Part shown: positions 38,542-50,700 of the stretch, piece by piece | Numbering within the stretch: the first letter of the stretch is position 1 | Layout: every line of letters begins with the position of its first letter | Assembly: GCA_029747015.1 (NCBI GenBank) | Contig: JAKOGI010001253.1 | Span: 156,501-220,500 of the forward strand | Source: Carnegiea gigantea | Taxonomy: Eukaryota > Streptophyta > Magnoliopsida > Caryophyllales > Cactaceae | Direction of reading: 5' to 3' | Length of the DNA stretch: 64,000 nucleotides | Notes under the pieces: model-generated | Told to the model about the DNA's origin: nothing | The model's database searches: none | Seen by the model: only the letters and a program-made list of their open reading frames with translations | Made by a program: the position numbers and the translations under genes

Positions 38542-38840
38542 CTATGCGTGCATGGGCACGGAAAAAAAAGCCATAGTTGAGAGTGCCAAATGCAATCCAG
38601 ATGTCATACTTAGCTGTTTTCTAAAATTTTGTTAGTTTTTTTGGTGCAAGATGATGCATCAAGTGTTCATACCCGTTTTCAAGTATTGAGATGGTGAAAA
38701 GCTAAAGTAACATAGAGCAGTCCCCACAAACATAATGAGTGTACCACCAAAGCTGGAACTAGGGGAATCTAGAAGTATTCAACCTTATCAGTAGAAAGCA
38801 TAGAGGCTCTTTCGACATGGCTCATATCGACATCCCGTGA

Positions 38841-39155
38841 CTTGGAAAACAGGTCATTCAGTTCAGTACAGGTCAAGTTAAGTTCGGATCGAGTCATGTT
38901 TCTAGTCAACAAAAGTTCAGGCATGGTCTAATTTTCAGTTTAGGTCGATTTCGAGTCAACTGATGTTTTTGTCCAACAATGTTGCCTTGCAAAAGGAAAA
39001 GGGCTACTTTGTAATTCGGCTTCGGTTTGATTAGAGTCAATTCGGGTTCAGAGTTCACTTTCGGGCGAGCCTATTATGGGTGTCAGGGAAGGTATGGACA
39101 CGAGACGTTCTGTTCGGCCAGTTCGGGTTTTTAGGACAGTTTACTCAGGTCTAAA
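38841..39155. mobile_element. MITE-like element rich in CGGGT motifs (copy 2)
   Basis: Diverged relative of 13251-13575. It opens with GGAAAACAGGTCATTCAG and closes with CTCAGGTCTAAAC, whose complement GTTTAGACCTGAG resembles the start of copy 1. It lies in the presumed intron between two putative exons. Confidence 0.55.
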
Positions 39156-39285
39156 CATGCCGAAACAGTTACTCTATATAGCAACGCAAGCATTGACAAT
39201 AGCTGAAGTGGAGCCATATGCATAATACCATTAATCATCAGCTGTGGACAAGAATTGATGAGATAAGCATACAAAAGAACGTACC

Positions 39286-39386
39286 CACAAAGCTTCCTAG
39301 CAGTCACCCACACAGGACATCACGCCATGGCATCACAACATACTTTCAGCTTGCGATATGCCCATTGGTTATACCTGTATTATATC
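39286..39386 (-). pseudogene. Putative internal exon, same unrecognised gene, with in-frame TGA
   Basis: Minus strand: acceptor ATACAG, then codons for YNQWAYRKLKVCCDAMA, a TGA, then CPVWVTARKLCG and a good donor (GTACGT). It ends with two bases that pair in phase with the one-base start of the terminal exon at 38541. The reading is protein-like on both sides of the TGA. If real, the gene is broken or the TGA is an error. No earlier exon was found before the copia insertion. Confidence 0.3.
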
Positions 39387-39838
39387 AAAGCCTAGTCAAA
39401 TGGGTTGCCTCACTCTTTCATAGATGATATACCAGTTACTCATGGTAAAGTTTCCTTGGTACATGGTCTTATATCCTAAGCTTCTAGATCATGTGGATAG
39501 TTAATATCGAAGCAAACCATCCCCTCACATCGCAATCACATTTTCTTCTATGTTTATTGAAATTCTTTATTGCAGATTTAGAGCATCGGAAAAAGGGGGG
39601 GGGGGGCTATATACTAAGCCGTGTGTCATTGCCCCGTATGCTTCATTTTTGTAACTTATAATCCCATACAACCAAAAAAGGGTGTAATAATAAATATCAT
39701 GGATAACTGGCACAATAACTTGAGGAATTATTTTAATTTGCAAAATGATAACATCAATATATTCCTTTCTCAATCCTGGTCCTAGTATGCTGAATCAGGA
39801 GCTAAACTTTAAATGTCAACAAAGAGGTAACTTATGAA
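39387..39838. other. Unassigned DNA next to the copia insertion
   Basis: No coding region seen. Contains a poly-G run at 39596-39607. Confidence 0.5.
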
Positions 39839-39843
39839 ATTAC

Positions 39844-40181
39844 TGTTGGGAAAAACAGGAGAAAAAATAATTCACAATAGTAAAAAATATTGAGAAGAAT
39901 CTTAATAAAGCTGCTGATGCTTTATTTCTCTGATTAAATTGATTGAAAAACAACTAATATGCTACTCTATTTATAGGCTGCATAGAAACTAATAATTCAT
40001 AAAATCTAGCCAACTAACTCAACTAGTTAACTAACCTTTAGCCTAAAGAATAGAAACAGATAACAAACCTAAAAAATAGGGCAAAAAAATAACAGAACAG
40101 ACTTGGTAAACATCAACCAGATACTTTGACTAAATCCTGAAAATAAGGAAGCTGAATTAACCCTTTGAAGCACTTTCAACA
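39844..40181 (-). repeat. 3' LTR of the copia element
   Basis: On plus it reads TGTTGGGAAAAAC to CTTTCAACA. It contains a TATTTATAGGC stretch, which on minus is a TATAAATA-type promoter. Confidence 0.94.
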
Positions 40182-40590
40182 ATCCCCCTTGCTTCAAAGC
40201 TTGTCACTCCCATCTGAAATCTAAAGACTTCATGCTTAGCCCGCGGAAGCAATTTTGTGAGAATGTCAGCAACTTGACCGTTCGTACCATAGTAACTCAA
40301 AGTTACTTCACCATTAGCAACCAACTTCCAAATAAAAAGATAACGGATGTCTATGTGCTTTATTCTACTATGAAATGCTGGATTCTTTGTCATGGCAATT
40401 GTTGCTTTGTTGTCACAGAAAGCCTCAGTAGCTCCTCCTTGCATTTGAAGGAAATCAGCCAATAACCTCTGTAACCAAATAGCTTGACAAGCAGCTCCAG
40501 TAACACCAACATATTTTGCTTCTGACGAGGACAGAGCAATGACATCTTGCTCCTTTGAGCTCGAAATAGCACCAGAACCAAGGGAAAATA
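40160..40590 (-). pseudogene. Copia RNase H remnant
   Basis: Reads EAFCDNKATIAMTKNPAFHS, HIDIRYLFIW and GQVADILTKLLPRAKH, the conserved C-terminal RNase H of Ty1/copia. The upstream half is frameshifted, with fragments from 40581 downward. Confidence 0.92.
40182..40196 (-). other. Polypurine tract of the copia element
   Basis: Minus strand GAAGCAAGGGGGAT abuts the TG of the 3' LTR. Confidence 0.85.
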
Positions 40591-40699
40591 TGGAGCCCGA
40601 AGTGCTCTTTCTGTCCTCTAAGCATCCTGTCCAATCGCTATCAGAGAAGCCACCTAACCTGAATTTTGATACCTTAAAGTACCAAATCCCAAAAGTCAG

Positions 40700-41620
40700 T
40701 AGCTCCAGCTACATAACGAAAAATTCTCTTTGCTGCCCAAGATGATGCACTGAAGGATTGTGCATAAATCTTGACACTACACTCACAGAAAATGTGATGT
40801 CTGGTCTAGTACGGCACAAATAATTTAGACCACCAACAATGCAACGAAATTGCTTTGCATTTGCAATGCCAGTGCCATCATTAACTACAAGCTTTTCATT
40901 CACATTCATGGGTGTGGGCATTGATTTGCAATGTAGCATGTTAAACCTCTTGAGCAAATAGAGCATACTTCTTTTGTGAGACAAAAATTTCATCAGCACA
41001 CTAGTTAACCTCAAGTCCAAGAAAATGATGTAACAAACCCAAATATGACATATGAAACTTTCCCACCACGCAGGACTTAAATTCTTCAATGAGTGACTCA
41101 CAAGACCCCATATAAATCATATCATCAACATAAAGGAATATGACAAGAAAATCAAAATTACCTTGTCTTTTGACATAAAGGGTTGGTTCATTTTCACTCT
41201 TTTCAAATCCGCTCTCTTGAAAATATGAGTCAATCTTGCTATACCATGCCCGCAGAGCTTGCTTCAGGCTATATAAAGCCTTTTTCAACCTGTATACTTT
41301 ATCTTCCTCTCCTTTAGCAACATATCCTTCAAGTTGGGCAACATATACTTCCTCTTTCAATTCTCCATTCAAAAATGCTAACTTAACATCAAATTGGTAG
41401 ACTGGCCACTCCTACTAATGCCAGAAACACTCTTACTGTTTCAAAGTAAGCCACAGGAGAGAATGTTTCATCAAAATCCACACCTTCTTGCTGCGCATAT
41501 CCTCCTGCAACCAAAGGAGCTTTGAACTTCTAAATTTTACCATCAGCATGGTACTTAATGCGGTACACCCATTTCAAGCCAATAACATTTTTTTCTTTTG
41601 GCAACTACCAAATCCCAAGT
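40700..41620 (-). pseudogene. Copia reverse transcriptase remnant
   Basis: Shows [20 protein letters not shown], the catalytic [11 protein letters not shown] near 41120, [12 protein letters not shown] and YLCRTRPDITFSVSVVSRFM. At least one frameshift near 41000-41100 separates the blocks. Confidence 0.94.
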
Positions 41621-41799
41621 CTCATTCTTCTTAATAGCCTACAACTCCTCATCCATAGCCTTACACCACTCAGGCTCATTTATAGCTTCATCAAAGCTAA
41701 TAGGATCTGTAACAAGTAGAGCAAAAGTGCAGGATGTGTTATAGTCAGCATATTAGGGATTTGGCTTCCTGATTCTTGTTGATCTTCTGAGTGGAGGAA

Positions 41800-42850
41800 T
41801 AGCTGAAGTCTCTCTACATCTGAAGAAGAGTTTCTGCTTGGGGATGATGTAGGAGAACTCTCATGTGAACTTGCAAAAGACGACTTTCAGGTGTTGGTTC
41901 AGGTAGTGGAATCGAAGAAATGTCCATAGGAATACCTTGTGGAGCCTGCTCTTCTCCCCAATCCCCGTTTGCTGCTTCCTTGAACACTAAATCTCTGCTA
42001 ATGGTTAACTTGCCACTATCAGGGTTATACAATTTATATGCTTTGGATTCAGAAGAATAACCAACAAAAATGTATTTCTCAGATTTTTCATCAAATTTTC
42101 GAGAATAAGTTTTAACCAAAGCATATGCTGTACGACCAAAAACTTTTAAGTGGCTCACTGTTGGTCATCTACCAATCCAAGCTTGATGTGGTGTCTGATC
42201 ACGAACTGACCTAGCAGGAGATAAATTCAAGATGTACACTGTCTTCGCTACAGCTTCAGCCCAAAAACAGGTTGGAAGTCCTTTTCCTCGTAACATACTT
42301 CTAGCCATCTCTACTCAAGTTTGATTCTTCCTCTCAACTCCCTGCAAATTCCATTTTCTTCACAAAAAATATTAAAGTCAATGGATACAAATTCACCTCC
42401 TCTATCTGTTCAAAGAACTTCTTGAATGAGCCAAAGGCTTCAGACTTGTTCTCCATGAAGTAGAACCAACTCATGCGACTAAAATCATCAGTAAACAGCA
42501 GAAAGTATCGACTTCCACCAAGAGACTTTGTACTCATAGGCCCACACAAATATGCATGTACTAATTCAAGACATTTAGAGGCCCTCCAAGCCTTTTCTAC
42601 CTGAAAAGGTTTTTTGCTTTGCTTTCCATAAACGTAATTCTCACAAAAACCAAGATTACCAAGCTTCGGTAGTCCAAAAACCATCTCCTTTCGACTTAGA
42701 AATTTCAGCCCATTAATATTCAAGTGTCCATAGCGTAAATGCCATAATCTAGTCTCATTGTTAGAGTCTGCACTAGTCATCAAAGCACACCTCTCAACCA
42801 TAGAAACTTTTAATGGAAACATTTTATTGCTAGTCATGGGAACTTTAGCA
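41800..42850 (-). pseudogene. Copia integrase remnant
   Basis: The GAG-pre-integrase part reads LWHLRYGHLNINGLKFLSRK and the core reads SRYFLLFTDDFSRMSWFYF. The first catalytic Asp, normally in a HADLCGPM context, is Tyr here (HAYLCGPM). The C-terminal part (LKVFGRTAYALV, YIFVGYSSESKAYKLYNP) is in a separate frame at 42158-41814. Confidence 0.92.
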
Positions 42851-42999
42851 GTATATCATCAAACAAAAAGAATATCCACTAATCATTAGTTGCCCGACAC
42901 TAAGTAGATTATGAGAGGGACTAGGAACAAACAGTACATCATCTAAAACCATAGCATTACCTTTACTGGTTGTAACGCTAACAGTACGTTTGCCGTGCA

Positions 43000-44041
43000 C
43001 CTGAATTTTCTAGTTATCTCCTAGTGTCACCTCTGATTTCTTGGACTCATCAAGCTAAACAATGATCTTGTTCCAGACATGTGATTGGAACACCCACTAT
43101 CCAAAAACCAAACATCATTAGGCTTTTCATCTTCAAAGAAAAAGCCATAAAAAGCTTATTGTCCTCTGTTTTCGCTGCAAAACTAGCTTGGTTGGCCTCA
43201 TCCTTTTGCCAACAATACGCTTCTTTGTGACCTGGTTTTTTTGCAATAATGGCAGTGAAAGTGAGTTTTTGTTCTGCCTCTTCATAAAAACCACTTCTGC
43301 CTCGACCTCTTCCTTGACCTTTTCTACGACCTCTGCCGTGAAACCCACCTGCCATGGCCACGACCAGAATTTTCTGATGTCTCCTCCTTCACCTGAAAAG
43401 CTTTTTCTTCAAGCTTTTCCGAGGACCTACCAGCTCTGGCTTCATGGGCTTGCAAGGAACTCATTAATTCATCATAGGTGTATGTAGACAAGTCCTTAGA
43501 CTCTTCTATTGCAGCAACAATATAGTCAAAGTTTGCTGTTAAACTTCTCAGTACCTTGCTCACAATGGTTACTAATATCTTCACCATATGTTTTCATTTG
43601 ACTAACAATGGCAGATACTCTAGACAAAAACTCTTGCACAGACTCTGTCTCTCATCGCCAAAGTCTGAAATTCACGACGAAGTGTCTGTAATTTCACAGT
43701 AATTACCTTTTTGTCACCCAAAAATTCTTGCTTCAAAATTTTCCACAAAATTTCCACGCCTCATTCGAGGCTGTAGCTGATGTAATTCGTGGAAAAATTT
43801 CATCATCCAGTGCTGACCGGATAAGAAACAGGGCGTCCGCATCTTTCTTACGAGTCTCACACAATTGTTGGTCGGGTTGAGCCGGTGCCGGATTAGGCTC
43901 AGTGTACCCATTCTCCACCAACTCCTACAACTCTTTAGACCTAAACATGGTCTTCATCTTAAGACTCCAAAGGTGATACTTTCCCCCTTTGAACATAGGA
44001 ATAAGGAGTTGGGCTGAAGAATTGGTGCTATTGTTAGCCAT
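43000..44041 (-). pseudogene. Copia gag remnant
   Basis: Starts at ATG 44041 (MANNSTNSSAQLL). It contains copia-type gag stretches (RKKDADALFLIRSALDDEIF; STYTYDELMSSLQAHEAR) and a decayed zinc knuckle (KKPGHKEAYCWQ). Frameshifts lie near 43700 and 43600. Confidence 0.9.
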
Positions 44042-44141
44042 GAATTCCTCTCAAATGTGTTTGCCTCACAGTCACTTTTGTTTCTCTCTCAAGCACTCAA
44101 AAAAAGAGTATTTCACTCAGTTGCCCAAAAGACCAAATCTG

Positions 44142-44153
44142 GCTCTGATACCA
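44142..44153 (-). other. Primer-binding site of the copia element
   Basis: Minus strand TGGTATCAGAGC, complementary to initiator Met-tRNA, lies four bases from the LTR end. Confidence 0.93.
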
Positions 44154-44157
44154 ATTT

Positions 44158-44499
44158 TGTTGGGAAAAATAGGAGAAAAACTAATTCGCAATAGTAAAAA
44201 ATATTGAGAAGAATCTTAATAAAGCTGCTGATGCTTTATTTCTCTGATTAAATTGATTGCAAAACTGATATGTTGCTCTATTTATAGGCCGCATAGAAAC
44301 TAATAGTCTAATACTTCATAAAATCCAGCCAACTAACTCAACTAGTTAGCTAACCTTTAGCCTAAAGAATAGGAACAGATAACAAACCTAAAAAATGGGA
44401 AACAAATTAACAGAACAGACTTGTAATAAACATCAACCAGATACTTTGACTAAATCCTGAAAATAAGGAAACTGAATTACCTTTGAAGCACTTTCAACA
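44158..44499 (-). repeat. 5' LTR of the copia element
   Basis: 342 bp, collinear with 39844-40181 apart from scattered substitutions and small indels. Confidence 0.94.
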
Positions 44500-44504
44500 A
44501 TTAC

Positions 44505-44828
44505 TACCCTCCACAATCACCTTGTAAACATGGAACTTTCCCCACTATTTGTGCTCAAAATGCAAATCTTAAGAAGTGACAAGCAGAAATGGAACCTAAC
44601 TAGGTTGGGTCAAGATGTTAAAATCCCAGACACAGTAATACCAACAAGAAATATATCCATAATGCATACTATATATATGGTCCTTCAGCCATCGAGCTTT
44701 GATAGGAATTGGTCAAGATCTTGTTCTCCTTGTCATTTATCTCAGAGCTCTTCAGATCACTAACAATAAGGATAGCTTTCATCCTACACCAGAATGAGAT
44801 ATTTAATATAATAGTTAGATTCCAGTAC
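44505..44828. other. Intronic or flanking DNA after the last MOR1-like exon
   Basis: On the minus strand this follows the donor at 44828. No further MOR1 exon is recognisable. Confidence 0.5.
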
Positions 44829-47728
44829 CTGAAGATACAAATCTATCAATGCAAGAATAATGGGCCGAGGCTCTGTATTTTCAGGAATCATGGATAGATG
44901 AGCTTTAATGGCTGCCCCGTGCAGCTTTACAACTTCATGCAGAACAGTTTTGACCATACGCAAAGGCTTGTCATCAGCTCCAGCTCTTTAAGTAAACATA
45001 TCCATGTGGGACCATGTCGAAAGAAGAAAAGCACAGATCCATTTACAATCCCCCCCCCCCAAAAAAAAAAAGAAAAAGAAAGAGAGACAGAAGGACCAAA
45101 TATGCTCAAAGAAAAGTAAATGAATACTGTCTTCCAGTTTGGCTGTTACCTCCTCCTCACTTCCTCCATACCCAACTCTTGCAGGTACACATGGATGCTT
45201 TGAAGAATGCAGTCTACGTCTATATCATAAATTGTACTTTCAAGATCCTGCTCCAAGAATAAGCAAATAAAAAACCATTGATATCTTCAGAGCCTTCAGC
45301 ACATAATTGCAATTACAACAGCAACACTACCACCCAGTGTGCATGCAACCCAGCAGGTTGTGGGGGCCTCCAGCAAAAAATTACAACTTGCAAAACACTG
45401 CATAAATTTCTCTAATCACATTGACGATATGCACAATTGACAGGAAAATTACTTTCGTTAGCTTGATCAGGAATTTGACCACCAGCTCAGAGAACGTCTG
45501 ACTTTTAACTGCAACGGCATCTATTGAAATTGGAAATGGCCATTTTGAGGGGTCTAATGGACGTAGTAAATTGACGAGGACCACGAAAGATGATGTCCGG
45601 TCAGCATTATCCTGTATTTGAAGTCATGACTTTTAGAATGAATTCTAGACCTTGAAGGTGAGAAGACACAGAAAGCAATTGAAGGACTGCACAAATTTAC
45701 CAGGATCTTAAGCATCAAGAAATTCCATGCCTTACGAACTTGGTCACCATCATCAATGTATCGAACACGTTCATCCAAAAGCCAAAGTAGAAGTTCTGTG
45801 ATTAGATTATTAAGAGTACACTCCTTAACAGCATGAGCTAGTGTCTTATTTTGGAAAGCCTGTTGCATGTCAAAAAGCATCAGAAAAGCAATGAAAACAC
45901 ATACTGGAATGTAGTTTATGCTTGTTACCAGATACTAATGATTCGAGTAAAGAAAAGCACCTGCATCAGCGTTTGGAAAACATATTTACAAAACCTTGAG
46001 GAGATGCCAGCTAGATTAAAATCGAATGATTTTGCAACCTGTTTGAATTATTATCAAGGTAGTTTACACCATTATCTCACAAAAAGAATTTTGGACCAGA
46101 AAAGAACAACGCAAAAGAATGTGAACCTTTTTTGCCAAGATTGAGACAAGTCGATCAACATCTTTGACAATATCAGCCATTGTACTTCCCTCAGAATAAT
46201 TTGTGACCTGTGCCAACTCATGGAGAACAACTTTCATTCCTTCCACAGACTGCATGGAAATACACATTTCGGAAACAATGATCAGTCGACATAAAGCAAG
46301 CAAGAATTCTCAAAATCCAGACAGAATACTCTGGAATGGTGAAATCAGTATTAAAGCGTCGACAATTATCAAACAGAGCAAATGCTTATCCATCTAACCT
46401 TCCAACTAGTTCCAAGCCCCAGCACCTGCCCTCAGCACTCCGGAAAGGATTGAGCGGGTGGGGCAATACAAAGAAAAAGAGAAAAAGAAGATACCGGGGG
46501 GGGGGGGGTTAGGAGAAGTAGGAGATTGGTTGTACCTGACTGCAATTGACCAACAAAGTGCACAAAAATATTGTATGCTTCCAGAAGGCAGTTTACCTTA
46601 TTTTTGTGCACTTTATTGGACAGTTAGCAAATTTATTCCTGTACCTGTTCAGGAGAACCATATGCCAGAACATCCAGGGCATTGTTCCAGTCAGTTGGAC
46701 CAGAAACACCAGCTTGTGTTGTGGCAAATACATTTCTCTCCACATGTGCATCACGACGAGCATAGTTTTCCCTGAAACAAAAACAAGACCAACAAACATT
46801 TTGAATGATACTGCTATAAGGAACGGAAGCAAGCAGCAATCTACAGTCAGAGGGAAGAACCAAGGGGAATGAAGTTAAAATCCAGGCATACCTAGCAAAC
46901 ACTTGACCAGCGGTTGATTGCAAAGCTTCTCCGCTCTGTTCAGCTACTTTAGACCTATGTATTTTTCATAAAACAATGTATCATCTAAAGAATTATAACA
47001 GAAGAAATAGAAGACATGCAAGAAATGAGATACACGTAACTAAGTGGCCGATAGAGATACCCCAACACAGAGAGCTCAGATAAGTAAACTAGAGACGACA
47101 AGCAACAACTCAACTGTCTAAAGAAATGCTTCAGGAGACTGATACAGAATTCTGATTATCAACGAAGATATTGTTCACTTTTGTAGGTCTATAAATGACA
47201 TAAGCAGAGGCTGGAAAGTCAAATAAAATGCAAGGCACCACAAAACGCAACTGAATCGTTTCTACAACCACCAGTTCCATAGAGAAGAAGAATCGATTAG
47301 AGTGATATATAAATGCCAATAGTAGCTGTCCAACCTCCCTCCAGCATGGACTACCCTTTGCTTTCACATGAGCATTTGAGATTTGGATAAAGAACTGTAA
47401 CAAATTAAACTAACTTGAAGCAACAGAAGTATTGTGGCTTATCTAGCTAGACCCTCCAATTTCCATCATTGTATAGATAACAATCCTTTTTGGGGGGGGG
47501 GGGGGGTTGAATTGTTTTTGGTTGGTTTTATTTTGGTTTTTTTTGGGGGGGGGGGGTTTGCAGGACTAAGAGTAAAAAGCCTTTTGTCAGGACTCAGGAC
47601 CAAGCCGCCGAGGTGAATGGAAGAAAAGAAGCTTAAATAGGTACCCACCTATTATCTCTTGCAGAACGTCTTAGAGCAGCCCTTGAATCTCCTGGCCTTC
47701 CTCCTCTCCGCTTCTCCATATCACGAGC
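44829..47728 (-). CDS. MOR1: MOR1-like: region after TOG5 (9 exons)
   Basis: Reads ARDMEKRRGGRPGDSRAALR, GPTDWNNALDVLAYGSPEQ, SVEGMKVVLHELAQVTN, LAHAVKECTLNNLITELLLW, ADRTSSFVVLVNLLRPLDPS, QSIHVYLQELGMEEVRRRAG and PLRMVKTVLHEVVKLHGAAI. It ends RPIILALIDLYLQ before a GT donor at 44828. Homologues continue with about 250 residues (a Ser/Pro-rich tail and a GTLDAIRERMK helix) that are not found here. Changes at usually fixed positions, for example SSRFCKYVFQ in exon 46038-45961, suggest relaxed constraint. Confidence 0.92.
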
Positions 47729-50700
47729 CTGAATGCCAACATAAGCGAGTGGCCTCGTATATATCAGGTTTTTCCCCCTTTTTTTTGGGGGGGGGGGGGT
47801 TGGGGGGGACTAGGACACAAAACATAAGCTAGAATACCTTCATCTTAAATTTTTCGTCTATCATACTTCGCTGGGCATCTGTTAGCTTTCCCAGGTATCT
47901 CCATATGTCCTCACCTACAAGGACAAGAAACCGTGTGACTCCTTTGCCATCTCGATTCTCGAATCCTGTTCCATCAGATAAAGATGCTACACAAAGAGAC
48001 TTGTAAAAAATGTGAATTATATAGCACTCGAAATGTCCTATTACTGAACCTATACCCATAGATGTCGAGTTCCAAACGCAAAGGAAAACAATAAATAATC
48101 ACAAAGCCTACGAAGGGAGCAGTTTGGGACACTTTCACGAGAGCCAGATTACTTGAAAATTGTAGGAACAGATTTATGATTACAGCTCACTATCCATGAA
48201 TGAAGAATCCCTAGAAAACAGATGTCCTTAGCCATTCCTTTGATACCTAGAGTTTTGTAACCAGTAGCTAGGGTGTTCACAGCAGCTTTTCTAATTTCAC
48301 CATTTCGCTCAGCTGTCAGACTGGCAACAATCTGCAAGATTTTCAATTGTCCACTTATCTGCGCAGAAAAAGTCAACGTACGAGTGAGTGAGTGCAGCCA
48401 GCACAATGGCTCCACAACAAACTGAATTTCTGCGAAGTTGCCTTGGATAAATGATTTTCAAGAAAGTGACCAACAAGATCTGCACACTCTATTCGTGTTC
48501 GGTTATTTTTTGAACGTAAACCCTCCACGACGTAAGGAAACACTTTTGCCGCTGGATATATGCTAACAATTTGTCTGGTCAGCACCCGGATTTTTTCTCG
48601 TAACTTCTCCATATCATATCCAGACTATAGCAGCATAAGGAGTTACAGTAAATTAATGGATAAATATTCTGGAATCGAAGATAGCATCAAAAACATCATA
48701 GAGACACTACACTTAAGCAAGACATGGGATGGTCCAGCACGAGTGACATACAAAATTGTCATAAGCAGAAAAGACGAAACCAAATAGACTATTCATTCAC
48801 TAATGCACAAACGCCAGCAAACTGCCAGCAATGCAACAGTGGCTAAATGCTGTCGTGCTTGCACTTCAATGTTCTAAATAAGACATCGTAAGCAGCATCT
48901 CCATGTAAGACGGGAAAATCAAACCTTTTCCACTAAGCATGGAAGGAATATGGCTGCCTCTGCATCAGTCAGCACATAACCCTCATTCGTCAATGCCTCA
49001 ACAAGTTGAGGAAGAAATTCCAGCACCTGTAAATAGACGGAAATCATAAAAGCTTCATAAACAACATGAAGTGAAACGTTTATTGAAGAAAAGTCAGCCA
49101 AGTGAAGTATTCCACACCTTCATTACGCATTTCGCATTCGATTCACAAAACCGCAAAACAACGCACCTCAAAAGAATATCAATAACTTCAATTATATCCT
49201 TTCCAATAGAGGGAAGTGCCTGTGAGAGTCACCAGATAAGTAAAAATGGAATACACTGAAGAATATGCAAAACAAAGTTGACAGCAAGAAACTTACCCTA
49301 TGTATAATTTCTATTCCATTCACATGCTCCTTGAAGTCAGTACTCATAAGCCTTCTACTCAAATCCTCTCGAAAATATTTAGCAAGCCCAGTCTGTCAAA
49401 ACTAGATAAGTTAACATAGCCCAACAAATGGAATCTCTGCTTAACAAAATGCTACAACGAACCTCTAGATCCTGGATTTGCTCCGAATGAGGCTCCTCAA
49501 ATTTAAAACGGCACACAACCATCTTCTCCCTAGCTTCCTGCAAATATAAGTACAGCCACATGAAACGACAATCTTACTTCTATTTACTTGATAGCAAAGG
49601 CTTGTTTGAAACCCACAGATATAAATCTCCAGAATCATACCTTGTTTGAATCCTTAATATTCAACAATGGCTGAGACTGGATAGAAATGTCATGAACAGA
49701 CACAATAGAGTCTGCTCTTGCGCCCTTAGTCGGACCAGGCCTCTGTTGAACCATCAAATCCTTTAACAATCGGACAATTATTACGCAAATTCTCAAAAAG
49801 GCAAGACTCACTGGAAGAGGACACAAACTGAGGATATAGATCTTGTTCTATGTCTGACTACGACAGGGGGATTTGTCCCAACTTTGCGGACTCTAGCAGT
49901 TGCCTTTGAGAGTTTTGCATCAGCAACTGCATGACTTGAACCATGTAATTCTGGTAACAGCAACGCCAGGTAACTACAGATGTATGCCAAGGAAACAATA
50001 CTCATACGGGAAATTTATAATGACGCACCTGGAAGAGCTGCATAAGATTTCAATTTCTCAGCAACAATGGCAAACGCTGGACCTTGCAGATCTTTCAGAT
50101 TCTTCGTCATCTGGAAAACAGAGAGCGTCATGCTATCCGTATTTCATATGCTAAATTCTAAAAGCATTGTTTGGGTACAAAAAGCCAAAAGAGAGTTCAT
50201 CAATCAACCATCTCAGGACTGCAAGCTCGCAAAATTCCATTGATGCATACTTCAGCTGCTTTACGAACATCTGCTGACTTATCCTGAAATTGAATCCAAA
50301 AGTTGATTTGGGGAAAATAGCATAACAGTGCCAGCCTGTGGCAAAGCACCAAAGAATGGGAGGGAAAGAATAAAGAAGAAAAACTATAAGAATACCGCCA
50401 TAGCTACAGAAGTGGGTTTCAATAAATGCACTGCATCAGGGAAATCACTGAGGCTCAAGAGTTGCTTAGATAACCACTCAAGCAGATCCTTACGCCCTTC
50501 TGCACCAAGTTTTGGTTCTGAAAGGGCAGTTATGAAATATGGAATCTACATAGAAAAAGAAAACGCCATCAATTTGAAATTTTCTCCTTTTTTTGGGTTT
50601 AAAAACCTTTCTAATCTAATTTTCTTCACTTGCACACAAACAGTACTCATGAAAGAGTACCAACCATTTTATCAAGATGGACAGCAACAAGCCATGCATC

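Larger units (their letters stand above)
39844..44499 (-). mobile_element. Ty1/copia LTR retrotransposon, nearly complete, decayed
   Basis: A 4.66-kb element on the minus strand with LTRs of 338 bp (39844-40181) and 342 bp (44158-44499). It is flanked by a perfect 5-bp duplication ATTAC (39839-39843 and 44500-44504). The PBS is TGGTATCAGAGC next to the upstream LTR; the polypurine tract AAGGGGGAT lies before the other. The order on minus is gag, integrase, RT, RNase H, as in Ty1/copia. Frames are broken by stops and shifts. The two LTRs differ at only a modest number of positions by eye, so the insertion is fairly young. Confidence 0.96.
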
